From NCBI RefSeq assembly GCF_002929505.1, contig NZ_PJJL01000072.1, positions 186,001 through 250,000 on the forward strand: 64,000 nucleotides of DNA. The letters are read 5' to 3'. The notes under the pieces were generated by a model. That model searched no databases. It was given only the letters and a program-made list of their open reading frames with translations, and was not told where the DNA came from. Made by a program: the position numbers and the translations under genes. Each line of letters starts with the position of its first letter. Within the stretch, counting starts at the first letter, position 1. Origin of the DNA: Cryobacterium sp. Y57 (lineage in GTDB: Bacteria > Actinomycetota > Actinomycetes > Actinomycetales > Microbacteriaceae). Shown here piece after piece: positions 33,602-42,760 of this stretch.

Positions 33602-34633
33602 ATGCGCATCTCCCTCTCTGTCGCCGCACTCGTTGCCGGCGCCACCGTTTTCGCCCTCGCCGGGTGCACGCAGGCCGCCGAGCCGGCAGCAAGCTCCGCA
33701 GACGGCGCCTTCACGCTCTACTCGGGGCGCGACGAAGCGCTCATCCAGCCGCTCATCGACCAATTCGAGAAGCAAAGCGGCATCAGCGTCGAGGTGCGCT
33801 ACGGCAACACCGCCGAGCTCGGCGCGCTGCTGCTCGAAGAAGGCGCAGCCACTCCAGCCCAGGTGTTTCTCGCGCAAGACGCCGGAGCGCTCGGAGCCTT
33901 GAGCAACGCCGACCTGTTTGCGACGTTGCCAGCAACGACCACCGACAAGGTTCCAGCCGGATTCACCTCGACCGATGACACCTGGGTCGGCGTCACCGGC
34001 CGTGCTCGCGTGATCACCTATGACAGCGAGGTGATGAGCGCGGCCGAGGTGCCGTCAAGCGTTGATGCATTCACCGACCCCGCCTGGGCCGGAAAGTTCG
34101 GCATCGCACCGGCCAACGCGAGCTTTCAAGCCTTCATCACCGCCTATCGGGTGCTGAACGGCGAAGAGGCCGCAGACAAGTGGGTTGCCGCCGTCGCCGC
34201 CAACGACCCGGTCATCTTCGACAACAACCGCGCGATCCTCGCCGCCGTCAACGACGGGGTCATCGAGGCCGGACTCATCAACCACTATTACTGGTTCGCC
34301 CAGGCCGCCGAGACCGGCGAGGCCAACATGCGCGCGCAGCTCTCCTATCCCGAGGCTGGCGATGCCGGATCGATTGTGAACGTCACGGGGGCCGGCCTGC
34401 TCGCAGGTGCCGCAGCGGATGCCGACGCGCTTGAGTTCATCGACTATCTCGTCGGCACCGATGCCCAGCAGTATTTCGTCGATGAGACCTACGAGTACCC
34501 GCTCATTGCCGGCATCGATGCTCCGGCCGGACTGCCTGCGCTCGACTCACTCGTCAACCCCGACCTCGACCTGGCCGACCTGGACACCCTCGCCGACACC
34601 CAGGCACTGCTCGGCAAGCACGGCCTGATCTAA
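33602..34633 (+). CDS. Iron(III) ABC transporter substrate-binding lipoprotein
   Basis: A 343-residue lipoprotein: a signal peptide with lipobox LAGC and lipidated Cys22. The mature part is an FbpA/FutA-type periplasmic-binding fold (FTLYSGRDEALIQPLIDQF at the start, AILAAVNDGVIEAGLINHYYW in the second lobe). The YY pair in NHYYW is typical of tyrosine ligation of ferric iron in this family. It heads the three-gene binding protein-permease-ATPase operon behind the iron box. Confidence 0.9.
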   Translation: MRISLSVAALVAGATVFALAGCTQAAEPAASSADGAFTLYSGRDEALIQPLIDQFEKQSGISVEVRYGNTAELGALLLEEGAATPAQVFLAQDAGALGALSNADLFATLPATTTDKVPAGFTSTDDTWVGVTGRARVITYDSEVMSAAEVPSSVDAFTDPAWAGKFGIAPANASFQAFITAYRVLNGEEAADKWVAAVAANDPVIFDNNRAILAAVNDGVIEAGLINHYYWFAQAAETGEANMRAQLSYPEAGDAGSIVNVTGAGLLAGAAADADALEFIDYLVGTDAQQYFVDETYEYPLIAGIDAPAGLPALDSLVNPDLDLADLDTLADTQALLGKHGLI

Positions 34634-34705
34634 CATCGCAGTAGTGAAGGCGCGGTTGTGGGCTCGGGTCGGTGGCCGCGTCCTACCCTGCGCCGGGAGT
34701 CTCTC

Positions 34706-36286
34706 GTGACCGAGCTTCTCAGTCCACCGCTCGAAACGGATGCCCCGCTACCGCCGCGCGCGCCTGGCCGGCATCGTTTCGGCGCGCCGCCTTGGCTGCT
34801 GGTGCTCGCCGCGCTCTGCGCGGCGACTGCCGCTATACCGCTGGTCTACCTCGTGGCGCGCACGACCGAGGCAGGGCTCACCGAATTGCTCGATACCCTG
34901 ATGCGCCAGCGCGTGCTGCAGCTCACGGTCAACACGGTACTGCTCGCTTCGGCCGTCACCCTGTCGTGCCTCCTGCTCGGCACGGTCTGCGCGTGGGTTC
35001 TCACGCGCATCCGCTTGCCGCTTCAGCGCACGTTGCTGCTGGTCTCCGCGCTGCCGCTGGCGGTTCCAAGCTACCTGGCCGCTTACGGCTGGCTGGTCTG
35101 GTTTCCCCACCTCAACGGGTTTTGGGCCAGCTGGTTCGTCATGACCGTGGTCTGCACCCCCTACGTGACGCTGCCGGTCGCGGCGGCGCTGCGCGGGGCA
35201 TCCGCAGATCTGGAATCGGTGGCCCGCACCCTCGGTCGTGGCCCGTTTCGCGCGTTCGCGGCCGCGACTTGGCCGCAGATTCGCCCGGCCGCGATCGCCG
35301 GGGCGCTGCTGGTATGCCTCTACTCGCTCAGCGATTTCGGGCTCGTCGCGATGCTACGGTTTCAGACGCTCACCTGGGGAATCAACGCCGCGTATGGTGC
35401 GAGTTTCGACCGCAACCAGGCCGCGCTGCTCGCCCTCGTGCTCGTCGTGCTCGCCCTCGTGGTCGTGGCCGGCGAGCGTCGCAGCCGCCGCCAAGTCTCC
35501 AGTGTTCCCGGTCGCAGTACCATGCCCATGCGCACGCCCGGCCGGACCTGGCCCGGCTATATCGCACTGCTCCTCGTCGCGCCGATTGCTGGGGTCGTCG
35601 TTCCGGTGGTCGGATTGCTCAGTCGCCTGCTCGAGGCTGAAACCCTGCGCGCAATCGACGTGTCGCGTTTGGTCGAAGCGATCGGCGCGACCCTCGGGCT
35701 GGCCCTGGCGGCTGCCGTGATCGCGGTGCTCGTGGCACTGCCGATCGCCGCGCTCGCCGCCCGGTACCGCGGAAGGCTCGTCGCGGCAATCGAGGCCGTC
35801 GGCTTTCTCGGCCATGCCCTGCCCGGTATCGTCGTGGGTCTTTCCCTCGTGTTCTTCGCGCTCGCGGCGGTTCCGATGTTCTACCAAACCTCGCTCGTGC
35901 TCGTTTTCGCCTATGTCGTTCTGTTCATGCCGCGCGCCATCGGCAGCGTGCGCAGCGGCATCGCTGCGGTGCCGACGAGCCTCGGCGACGTGTCGCGCAT
36001 GCTCGGCCTGTCACCGTTTCAGGCCTGGTGGCGGGTGACTGCACGCCTCGCCCTGCCCGGCATCGCGATCGGCGCACTGCTCGTGGCCATCTCAGCCATG
36101 AAAGAATTGCCAGCGACGCTACTGCTGCGGCCGACGGGCATTTCGACGCTCGCGACCGAGTTGTGGAGTCGCACGGCCCTGTTCGAGTTTGGTGCTGCGG
36201 CGCCCTATGCGGCGGCGCTCGTGCTCGTGGCGATGGTGCCCGCGGTGCTGCTTTCTGGTATTCGCGGCACAGCAAGGGAGAACTAA
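34706..36286 (+). CDS. Iron(III) ABC transporter permease, fused two-domain
   Basis: A permease of about 526 residues with two homologous halves, each of about six helices, as in FbpB. EAA-type coupling loops are visible as SVARTLGRGPFRAF in the first half and DVSRMLGLSPFQAWWRV in the second. The GTG at 34706 is chosen because CGGGAG lies 6 bases upstream; a longer frame from 34658 adds an Arg-rich extension without such a site. The stop shares one base with the ATPase start (TAATG), indicating coupling. Confidence 0.9.
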   Translation: MTELLSPPLETDAPLPPRAPGRHRFGAPPWLLVLAALCAATAAIPLVYLVARTTEAGLTELLDTLMRQRVLQLTVNTVLLASAVTLSCLLLGTVCAWVLTRIRLPLQRTLLLVSALPLAVPSYLAAYGWLVWFPHLNGFWASWFVMTVVCTPYVTLPVAAALRGASADLESVARTLGRGPFRAFAAATWPQIRPAAIAGALLVCLYSLSDFGLVAMLRFQTLTWGINAAYGASFDRNQAALLALVLVVLALVVVAGERRSRRQVSSVPGRSTMPMRTPGRTWPGYIALLLVAPIAGVVVPVVGLLSRLLEAETLRAIDVSRLVEAIGATLGLALAAAVIAVLVALPIAALAARYRGRLVAAIEAVGFLGHALPGIVVGLSLVFFALAAVPMFYQTSLVLVFAYVVLFMPRAIGSVRSGIAAVPTSLGDVSRMLGLSPFQAWWRVTARLALPGIAIGALLVAISAMKELPATLLLRPTGISTLATELWSRTALFEFGAAAPYAAALVLVAMVPAVLLSGIRGTAREN

Positions 36287-37518
36287 TGGGCTGGGTAACG
36301 ATCGAGGCGCTGAGCGTCTCCTATGGTGACACGCGTGTGCTTGACGACGTCAGCCTGCACATTCCGCGCGGCTCGCTCGTGGCTGTTCTCGGTCCCAGCG
36401 GATGCGGCAAGACCACGCTCCTGCGCGCGGTTGCGGGTCTGTTGCCGGTCGCCTCCGGCACGATCACCGTCGGGGGGCGCCTGGTCACCGGCCCCGGCGT
36501 GCTGCGAGCTCCGGAGAAGCGCGGCATGGGCTGGGTCCCGCAAGATGCCTCCCTGTTTCCGCACTTGTCGGTGGGTGAAAATATCGGCTTTGGTCTGCCG
36601 CGCACGAAGCAGAACGACGATCTCTACTGCGAACCCGGCGAGACTCCCGGCAGAGTCGGCGGACTGCTGGCCGGACTCACCCGGCGCGGTCGCGCCAACC
36701 GCGCCCGACCGACGTCTCTACTGGCCGGTACAGCGGCGCACGCGAGCCCCCTCGCTGCAGTCCCGATCAGCCCCGACCGCGGTCGCCAGAGCAGCCGCGC
36801 GGCTCGCATCGCTGAGCTCGCTACCCTCGTCGGCCTGACCGAACTCGTGGATCGCGCCCCCTCGCAGCTCTCCGGCGGCCAGGCCCAGCGGGTGTCGCTG
36901 GCCCGAGCGCTCGCTCCTCGCCCCGACCTCATACTGCTCGACGAACCGTTCGCAGCCCTCGACCCGCTGCTGCGATCGGCCCTGCGCACCGAGGTCGCTG
37001 CCCTGCTGCGTGGCCAGCACAACACGAGCCTGATCGTGACGCACGACCAGGAAGAGGCGCTCTCCCTCGCCAACTTCGTGGCCGTGATGCGCGGAGGGAA
37101 GATTTTGCAATTCGGCACTCCGGCGGATGTCTACGAGCGCCCGGTCGACCCCTGGGTCGCTGGATTCGTCGGCGACACGGTCGAACTCGACGGCCAGTGG
37201 CGGGACGACCGGGTGGAGTGCGCCCTCGGCTCTCTCCCCGCGGATTGGATGGGCACGGCATCCGCCCCCGCCGACGGAACGCCGGTGCTCGTGCTGCTCC
37301 GCCCGGAATGGCTGACCCTGGCTCTGCCATCGACCGAGCGACAAACGGATGCCGTCACCACCGCCATCGCTTACGCCGGCCACGACGCACTGGTGAGCTT
37401 CGCCCTCCCGGCAGGGCTCATCGTGCGCGCCCGGGTGGCGGCCCCCGACCTGCCCCGCATCGGCGACCGGCTCATCCTCGGGGTGCGCCAGAATGCTCTC
37501 GCCTACCCGCTGGGCTAG
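36286..37518 (+). CDS. Iron(III) ABC transporter ATPase with an internal insertion
   Basis: A 410-residue FbpC/PotA-type ATPase. Walker A is GPSGCGKTT (36-44), Q-loop Gln at Q86, signature LSGGQ (195-199), Walker B LILLDEP (215-221), and the switch His H253. The C-terminal ~100 residues form a TOBE-like domain. Between the Q-loop and the signature lies an extra stretch of about 55-65 residues (about 107-170) rich in Arg, Ala and Pro that usual family members lack. The ATG at 36286 overlaps the permease stop by one base. The importer brings ferric iron across the membrane, given the iron box and partners. Confidence 0.9.
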   Translation: MGWVTIEALSVSYGDTRVLDDVSLHIPRGSLVAVLGPSGCGKTTLLRAVAGLLPVASGTITVGGRLVTGPGVLRAPEKRGMGWVPQDASLFPHLSVGENIGFGLPRTKQNDDLYCEPGETPGRVGGLLAGLTRRGRANRARPTSLLAGTAAHASPLAAVPISPDRGRQSSRAARIAELATLVGLTELVDRAPSQLSGGQAQRVSLARALAPRPDLILLDEPFAALDPLLRSALRTEVAALLRGQHNTSLIVTHDQEEALSLANFVAVMRGGKILQFGTPADVYERPVDPWVAGFVGDTVELDGQWRDDRVECALGSLPADWMGTASAPADGTPVLVLLRPEWLTLALPSTERQTDAVTTAIAYAGHDALVSFALPAGLIVRARVAAPDLPRIGDRLILGVRQNALAYPLG

Positions 37519-37769
37519 TGATTTGGCCGCGGCCCCGGGTTCCTGCCGGTAGGGGTGAAAGCCTCTCACGCGCCGCGCCGCGCCGCCGCATCCGCTGACC
37601 CGTGCGGCAATCAGCCCGAAAAGCCACTCTTTGCGCGAATTGCATGACGTTAGCTCACGCATGTGCCACCCTTAGGACTGGTGAGAGCTCCGAGCCGTGC
37701 GCACGGAGCCCGCCCGAAACTCGGCGCAAGCGCGCATAAAACGGTCGAAGCCAAGCCAATGGAGGCTAA

Positions 37770-39221
37770 ATGAACGAGCGGAATTCCAATTCGGTCATGC
37801 GGCGCAAACCCATTACCGACATCGGCGACGAGACCGCCAAGAACGGTCTCTTCAAAAGCCTCGGACTCTGGCAGCTCACCGCGATCGGCGTCGGCGGCAT
37901 CATCGGAATCGGCATTTTCACTCTCGCGGGACTCGTTGCAAACGGCGGTCCCGACGGCGAAGGCGCCGGTCCGGCCGTGCTCATCTCATTTCTCATCGCC
38001 GGACTCGCGAGCGCGGCCGCCGCCCTCAGCTACGCAGAGTTCGCCGGGATGATCCCCCGCGCGGGCTCGGCCTACACCTACGGCTATGTCGCCCTCGGTG
38101 AGATTGTTGGCTGGTTCATCGGCTGGGACCTGCTGCTGGAGTACATCGCGATCGTCGCCGTCGTCGCGATCGGCATCTCGGGGTACTTCACCGAGTTCAT
38201 GAGCGGCATCGGCATCGACGTTCCGACCTGGATGCAGGGCACCCCCGACACCCTCGACGGCGGCCTGATCAACCTGCCCGCCATCGTGGTCTGCGTGCTC
38301 GTGACCTTCATCCTCAGCCGCGGAACGCAGACCTTCGGCCGCTTTGAGCTCGTCGCTGTCGGGCTCAAGGTGTTACTGATCCTCGCAATCATCGTTCTGG
38401 GGTTCTTTTACATCAACACCCAGAACTACATTCCATTCGTGCCGAATGGGTTCGGCGCGGTCTTCACCGGCGCGGCCACGGTCTTCTTCGCCGTCTTCGG
38501 TTATGACGCTATGAGCACCGCCGCCGAAGAGGCCAAAGATGGCAAGAAGCACATGCCGAAGGCGATTTTGCTCTCGCTCGCCATCGCCATGGTGCTCTAC
38601 GTGCTGGCCACTCTCGTGCTCACCGGCATGCAGAATTGGCAGGATATCGACCCGACCGCCGCTTTCGCCGTCGCATTCCAGTCCGTCGGGCTTCCGATCG
38701 TCGCGACCGTGCTCTCGGCCTTCGCCGTTATCTCGATCCTCACCGTCATGCTGACCTTCCTCCTCGGCGTCAGCCGGGTCTGGTTCTCGATGAGCCGCGA
38801 CGGCCTGCTTCCCAAGTGGTTCTCCGGCACCGACCGGAAGGGAACTCCCGCTCGTGTCACATGGATTGCCGGCCTTGCCGCGGCTCTACTGGCCGGGGTC
38901 TTCCCGATCCGGCTGATTGCCGACCTCACCAATATCGGAATTCTCGCCGCCTTCGTCGTGGTGTGCGTCGCCGTGATTGTGTTGCGACGCACCCGCCCCG
39001 ATGTTCCCCGCACCTTCAAGCTGCCCTTCATGCCCTGGGTGCCCGTGTTCGGGGTGCTGTCTTCTGCCTTTCTCATCATGCAGCTGCACTGGGAGACCTG
39101 GCTGCGTTTCGGCATCTGGCTCGTCATCGGCCTGGTCATCTACTTCTTCTACGGTCGCCACAACTCCGTCATGAATCCGGAAAGCCCTCGCTACATCGAG
39201 CATCCGGTCGATCCGCACTAG
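37770..39221 (+). CDS. APC-family cationic amino acid permease
   Basis: A 483-residue 12-helix permease of the cationic amino acid transporter (CAT) group. The first helix has the substrate-backbone motif IGVGGIIGIGIFTLAG, helix 3 has YAEFAGMIPRAGSAYTYGYV, and helix 6 contains FFAVFGYDAMSTAAEEAKD, the hallmark of CAT-type members. A long leader of about 250 bases precedes it, in which I see no gene. It is monocistronic and convergent with the MATE gene. Confidence 0.9.
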   Translation: MNERNSNSVMRRKPITDIGDETAKNGLFKSLGLWQLTAIGVGGIIGIGIFTLAGLVANGGPDGEGAGPAVLISFLIAGLASAAAALSYAEFAGMIPRAGSAYTYGYVALGEIVGWFIGWDLLLEYIAIVAVVAIGISGYFTEFMSGIGIDVPTWMQGTPDTLDGGLINLPAIVVCVLVTFILSRGTQTFGRFELVAVGLKVLLILAIIVLGFFYINTQNYIPFVPNGFGAVFTGAATVFFAVFGYDAMSTAAEEAKDGKKHMPKAILLSLAIAMVLYVLATLVLTGMQNWQDIDPTAAFAVAFQSVGLPIVATVLSAFAVISILTVMLTFLLGVSRVWFSMSRDGLLPKWFSGTDRKGTPARVTWIAGLAAALLAGVFPIRLIADLTNIGILAAFVVVCVAVIVLRRTRPDVPRTFKLPFMPWVPVFGVLSSAFLIMQLHWETWLRFGIWLVIGLVIYFFYGRHNSVMNPESPRYIEHPVDPH

Positions 39222-39277
39222 AGCCGTTCGGGCAGCGGATGCCGGTATGCGGCCGGTCCTGTTTCTGCGGTGTGAAG

Positions 39278-40600
39278 TCAGCGCGCGCCGACGATCATCC
39301 AGGCCAGACTGCGGGCGCGCAAGCTCAGCGTCAGGGCGCGGGCGCCGAGGTAGCCGAGGGCGAACGCCGCCATGAGCAGTGCGAGACCGACTGGTCCCGC
39401 CGGCGCAAAGACCAACACGGCAACGGCCAATGGCACGAAGGCGGCGAAGTTGAGCAGCCCGGTCAGGGCCAGGTAGCGAGCGTCGCCGGCGCCGATGAGC
39501 ACGCCGTCGAGGACGAACACCACCGCGCCGAGGGGGACGGATGCCCCCAGCACGATCACCGTCAGCGGCAGCAGTGAGGTCACCGCGTCAGTGTTCGTGA
39601 ACGCGTGCCCGAGCACGCCGCTCGTGCCGATCACGACCGCGGCGAGCACGAGGCCGACCAGTACGCCCCATTCCAGGCAGCGGCGCAGCACGGCGTGCAC
39701 GTGAGCTATGTCGCCGGCGCCGAGGCCGCGCCCGACGAGAGCCTGGGCGGCGATCGCGAGAGCGTCGAGGGCAAAAGCGAGTGTTGCGAACAGGGTCATG
39801 GCGATCTGAAAGGCCGCGAGCTCGGGAGAGCCGAGCTGGGCGGCCACGAACACGGCGAGCAGCATGGCAGCGCGCAGGCTGAGCGTGCGCACAAACAGCC
39901 AGCCGCCGCTGCGGGCGCCGAGGAGCAACCCGGCGCGATGCGGGCGCAGCGGAGCGCTCTGGCGCCTGGCATGCGTGGCAACCACCACGAGGTAGACCAG
40001 GGCCATGCCCCACTGCGCCACGACCGTGCCGATGGCCGACCCGGCAATGCCCCAGCCGAGCAGGTAGATGAAGACATAGTTGAGCGCGATGTTCGCACCG
40101 AAGCCGATTCCGGCGACGTAGAGCGGGGTGCGGGTGTCTTGCAGTCCGCGCAGCAGTCCGGTGGCGGCGAACACCAGCAGCATGGCGGGCAGGCCGAACA
40201 TTGAGATACTGAGGTAGGTGGCGGCATCCGCTGTCACGGCCGGTTCGGCGCCGAACGCGCCGACGAGTACCGGGACGGCGAGCAGGCCGCCGGCCGCGAG
40301 AACGACACCGAGGCCGATGGCGAGCCAGAGCCCATCGATGCCGACGGAGACGGCTTTGCGCGTGTCGCCGGCGCCGAGCCAGCGGGCCACGGCCGGGGTG
40401 GTGCTGTAGGCGAGAAACACCATGAGGCCGATGATGGTCTGCAGCACCGCGCTGGCCAGGCCGAGTCCGGCCAGCGGGGTGGTGCCGAGGTGGCCGACCA
40501 TGGCCGAATCTGCCAGCAGAAACAGCGGTTCGGCCATGAGGGCGCCGAGCGCGGGCACGGCGAGCCGCAGAATGTCGCGGTCGATGGGCTGTGCCCGCAA
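39278..40600 (-). CDS. MATE-family efflux transporter (DinF-like)
   Basis: A 440-residue 12-helix exporter of the MATE/DinF subgroup. It begins DRDILRLAVPALGALMAEPLFLLADSAMVGHLG, diagnostic of the family, and the second half repeats the pattern after about residue 225. DinF proteins export toxic compounds in exchange for protons or sodium; the substrate is unknown. It is a single leftward gene; the next gene upstream, BASS, is divergent. Confidence 0.9.
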   Translation of the reverse strand: MRAQPIDRDILRLAVPALGALMAEPLFLLADSAMVGHLGTTPLAGLGLASAVLQTIIGLMVFLAYSTTPAVARWLGAGDTRKAVSVGIDGLWLAIGLGVVLAAGGLLAVPVLVGAFGAEPAVTADAATYLSISMFGLPAMLLVFAATGLLRGLQDTRTPLYVAGIGFGANIALNYVFIYLLGWGIAGSAIGTVVAQWGMALVYLVVVATHARRQSAPLRPHRAGLLLGARSGGWLFVRTLSLRAAMLLAVFVAAQLGSPELAAFQIAMTLFATLAFALDALAIAAQALVGRGLGAGDIAHVHAVLRRCLEWGVLVGLVLAAVVIGTSGVLGHAFTNTDAVTSLLPLTVIVLGASVPLGAVVFVLDGVLIGAGDARYLALTGLLNFAAFVPLAVAVLVFAPAGPVGLALLMAAFALGYLGARALTLSLRARSLAWMIVGAR

Positions 40601-40752
40601 AATGTTGATGGTTCGACTCTACGGCGGACCGCCGGTCAGTTCTGAGTCGTGCTGCTGCTGCTGCCTGACTTATTCAGCGTTGCGTTGCGCCTAAGACTGG
40701 CAGCGAAGGTGCCGGCCATGAGGTTTCTGTTCATTGTGGGTATGGTTTCATC

Positions 40753-41724
40753 ATGTATCGCATCAAAATTGTCAGCGCATTCGTCGGTCGTTGGTTTGCC
40801 GTTATTGTTTTGGCTGCGGGAGCGTTGGCGCTTGCTGTTCCCGACGCATTTTCGGGCTTGACCGTGGCGATCCCGTGGTTATTGGCCGTGATCATGCTGG
40901 GAATGGGTATGACGCTGCGCCCGGTTGACTTCGCGATTATTGCCAGGCGGCCGTGGGCGCTTCTGCTCGGTGTTGCGGTCCAGTTTTTGGTGATGCCGTT
41001 GCTTGGCTTGGGGATTGCCGTCGCGTTGGGGCTTTCGCCGATGCTGACGGCCGGCATGATCTTGGTCGGTTCGGTGCCTGGAGGGACAGCGTCCAACGTG
41101 ATGGTTTACCTCTCTAAGGGCGATACCGCGTTGTCTGTGGCGATGACGTCCGTTTCGACGTTGTTGGCGCCGGTGCTGACGCCGCTTTTGGTGTTGGCGC
41201 TCGTGGGAGAGTCCTTGCCCGTCGATGCTGGCGCCTTGTTTGTGTCGATTGTGCAGATCGTGCTGGTTCCGGTGGTGCTCGGGCTCCTGCTGCGCATGAT
41301 CGTGCCGCGCCTGGTGGAGCGCTTTCTCGATGTTTTACCGCTGCTGTCGGTGGCCGGCATCACCGTCGTGGTTGCAGCCGTCATCGCCGCGAGTGCCTCT
41401 ACGTTGTTATCGATTGGCGTGCTTGTGGTCGTCGCCGTGATCTTGCACAACTCCCTCGGGCTGACGCTGGGGTACTACATCGGGCGTCTGTTCGGGCTTC
41501 CAGTCGCTAGTCGCCGAGCTCTCAGCTTTGAGGTGGGCATGCAGAACTCCGGCCTGGCCGCAGCCCTGGCCGTGGCGCATTTCAACCCGGTGGCCGCGCT
41601 GCCAGCGGCGATTTTCTCGGTCTGGCACAATGTCTCGGGTTCGGTGCTCGCCAGCTATTGGGCGCGCAAGGGTCTACCTTCCGATAAGGTTTCCGAGTCT
41701 TTGCCGGTCACCACCCGAGCGTGA
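40753..41724 (+). CDS. Bile acid:sodium symporter family (BASS) transporter
   Basis: A 323-residue transporter with about ten helices. The BASS signatures MILVGSVPGGTASNVMVYLSKGD (sodium/substrate crossover) and FEVGMQNSGLAAALA (second crossover motif) are both clear. Bacterial BASS members of this type (PanS group) move pantoate or other organic acids with sodium rather than bile acids. Codon use shifts toward TTG/GTT/TTT compared with neighbours, which hints at different ancestry for the 40.7-46.8 kb stretch. Confidence 0.88.
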   Translation: MYRIKIVSAFVGRWFAVIVLAAGALALAVPDAFSGLTVAIPWLLAVIMLGMGMTLRPVDFAIIARRPWALLLGVAVQFLVMPLLGLGIAVALGLSPMLTAGMILVGSVPGGTASNVMVYLSKGDTALSVAMTSVSTLLAPVLTPLLVLALVGESLPVDAGALFVSIVQIVLVPVVLGLLLRMIVPRLVERFLDVLPLLSVAGITVVVAAVIAASASTLLSIGVLVVVAVILHNSLGLTLGYYIGRLFGLPVASRRALSFEVGMQNSGLAAALAVAHFNPVAALPAAIFSVWHNVSGSVLASYWARKGLPSDKVSESLPVTTRA

Positions 41725-41828
41725 TTTGACCGGGGTCATTGGGGTCAGGAAAGCAACGGTGCTACTGAATCCGGACTCTGTGCCTGGAGACCTTCTTCGG
41801 GTGCAGTCTGACCCGTCTGGAGAGGTGG

Positions 41829-41848
41829 GCGTCGGCCGAAGCCGACGC
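41829..41848 (+). terminator. Hairpin downstream of the BASS gene
   Basis: A perfect 8-base inverted repeat, GCGTCGGC and GCCGACGC, around CGAA, 105 bases after the BASS stop. No T run follows. The 287-base gap between the BASS gene and the next gene holds no credible coding frame. Confidence 0.5.
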
Positions 41849-42011
41849 GTCATACAGCGAATGGCACGCCAGCGCGGGAGTGTGCGAACTCGGATGAGCG
41901 TGCTGTCCACTACTAGCTGTTGGCAACTCTCTGTCGCCTGATCCGTTTTAGCACAGAACGGATGCTGAGAATCTGATCTGCGGGTCGGCTGCCTCCGAGA
42001 GATGCAACACT

Positions 42012-42641
42012 TTATTGAGTTTTTTCGTGTGCGAATGCGGCTTGTAGGGCTCTGGAATAGTCGCGGAGGGCAATCTCCACATACGGCAAGGGGGACGATT
42101 GCTCGGAATGGAGCCACTTGCGAAAACCGACGAACATGGCGTGCCAGTAGCCGTGGCCGAGAACTTCCGGCAGAGTGTCCTCTGGGTCGAGTCCTTCTCG
42201 GTCAGCGATGAAGCGCGTGATCGCATCCCGCCACGGTCGACCCTGCATGTACGCATAACTCTGTAACGCCGGAACCGCCTGGATGAGTATGACTTCGGCG
42301 CGCATGATGGGCAGAGCAGCAGGATAGGTATGCAAGCCGGAGAGTACCGCTGCTACGACCGCGTCGGTGCTGACGATGTCGGCTGGAGCATTCTCCAGCG
42401 CATGGATGAGGTCTTCAAGTTGCCGGTTGAAACGGTTCCAGACGATGTCGGCTTTGTTGGGAAAGTAGTTGAACAAGGTCTTGCGTCCGATGCCAGCGGC
42501 ACTGGCGATATCGGTCATCGTTGTCTCGTCGAAGCCGTTTTTTAAGAACAGTTCCAGACCGATCTTTGCGACGGCATCCACTGACACTGTCGGGGGGCGT
42601 CCTCGCCCTCGACTCTCTCCGGTATCGGGGGTAGAAGCCAT
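42012..42641 (-). CDS. TetR-family regulator, MftR-like
   Basis: A regulator of about 209 residues. The helix-turn-helix (about 25-70) reads GFDETTMTDIASAAGIGRKTLFNYFPNKADIVW, close to the wording of MftR, the regulator found with mycofactocin clusters. The ATG at 42641 is chosen; the open frame to 42743 would place the start upstream of the operator-like repeats. It is divergent from a GMC oxidoreductase gene, a family often found with mycofactocin, yet no mftA-F genes are in the window. It probably represses the GMC gene and itself through the inverted repeat between them. Confidence 0.83.
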   Translation of the reverse strand: MASTPDTGESRGRGRPPTVSVDAVAKIGLELFLKNGFDETTMTDIASAAGIGRKTLFNYFPNKADIVWNRFNRQLEDLIHALENAPADIVSTDAVVAAVLSGLHTYPAALPIMRAEVILIQAVPALQSYAYMQGRPWRDAITRFIADREGLDPEDTLPEVLGHGYWHAMFVGFRKWLHSEQSSPLPYVEIALRDYSRALQAAFAHEKTQ

Positions 42642-42675
42642 TGACTCGACCCTACTCTCTGGCAATACTTGAATT

Positions 42676-42706
42676 AGGACACTTGGTGTAATAAATAGAG
42701 TGTCCT
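42676..42706. promoter_or_regulatory. Inverted repeat operator between MftR-like and GMC genes
   Basis: AGGACACT at 42676-42683 and AGTGTCCT at 42699-42706 are perfect inverted arms 15 bases apart. An inner dyad ACAC-TTG-GTGT occupies 42679-42689. The pair lies in the divergent promoter region, as expected for TetR operators. Confidence 0.7.
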
Positions 42707-42760
42707 CGACGCACGAACAGGTGCGTCCGTTGATCATCCACAAGGAAGAGGAAGCTCAGC

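Noticed and set aside
36028..36285. N-terminal extension of the iron-importer ATPase
   Set aside because: It lies inside the permease gene in another frame; the ATG at 36286 gives a normal ATPase start.
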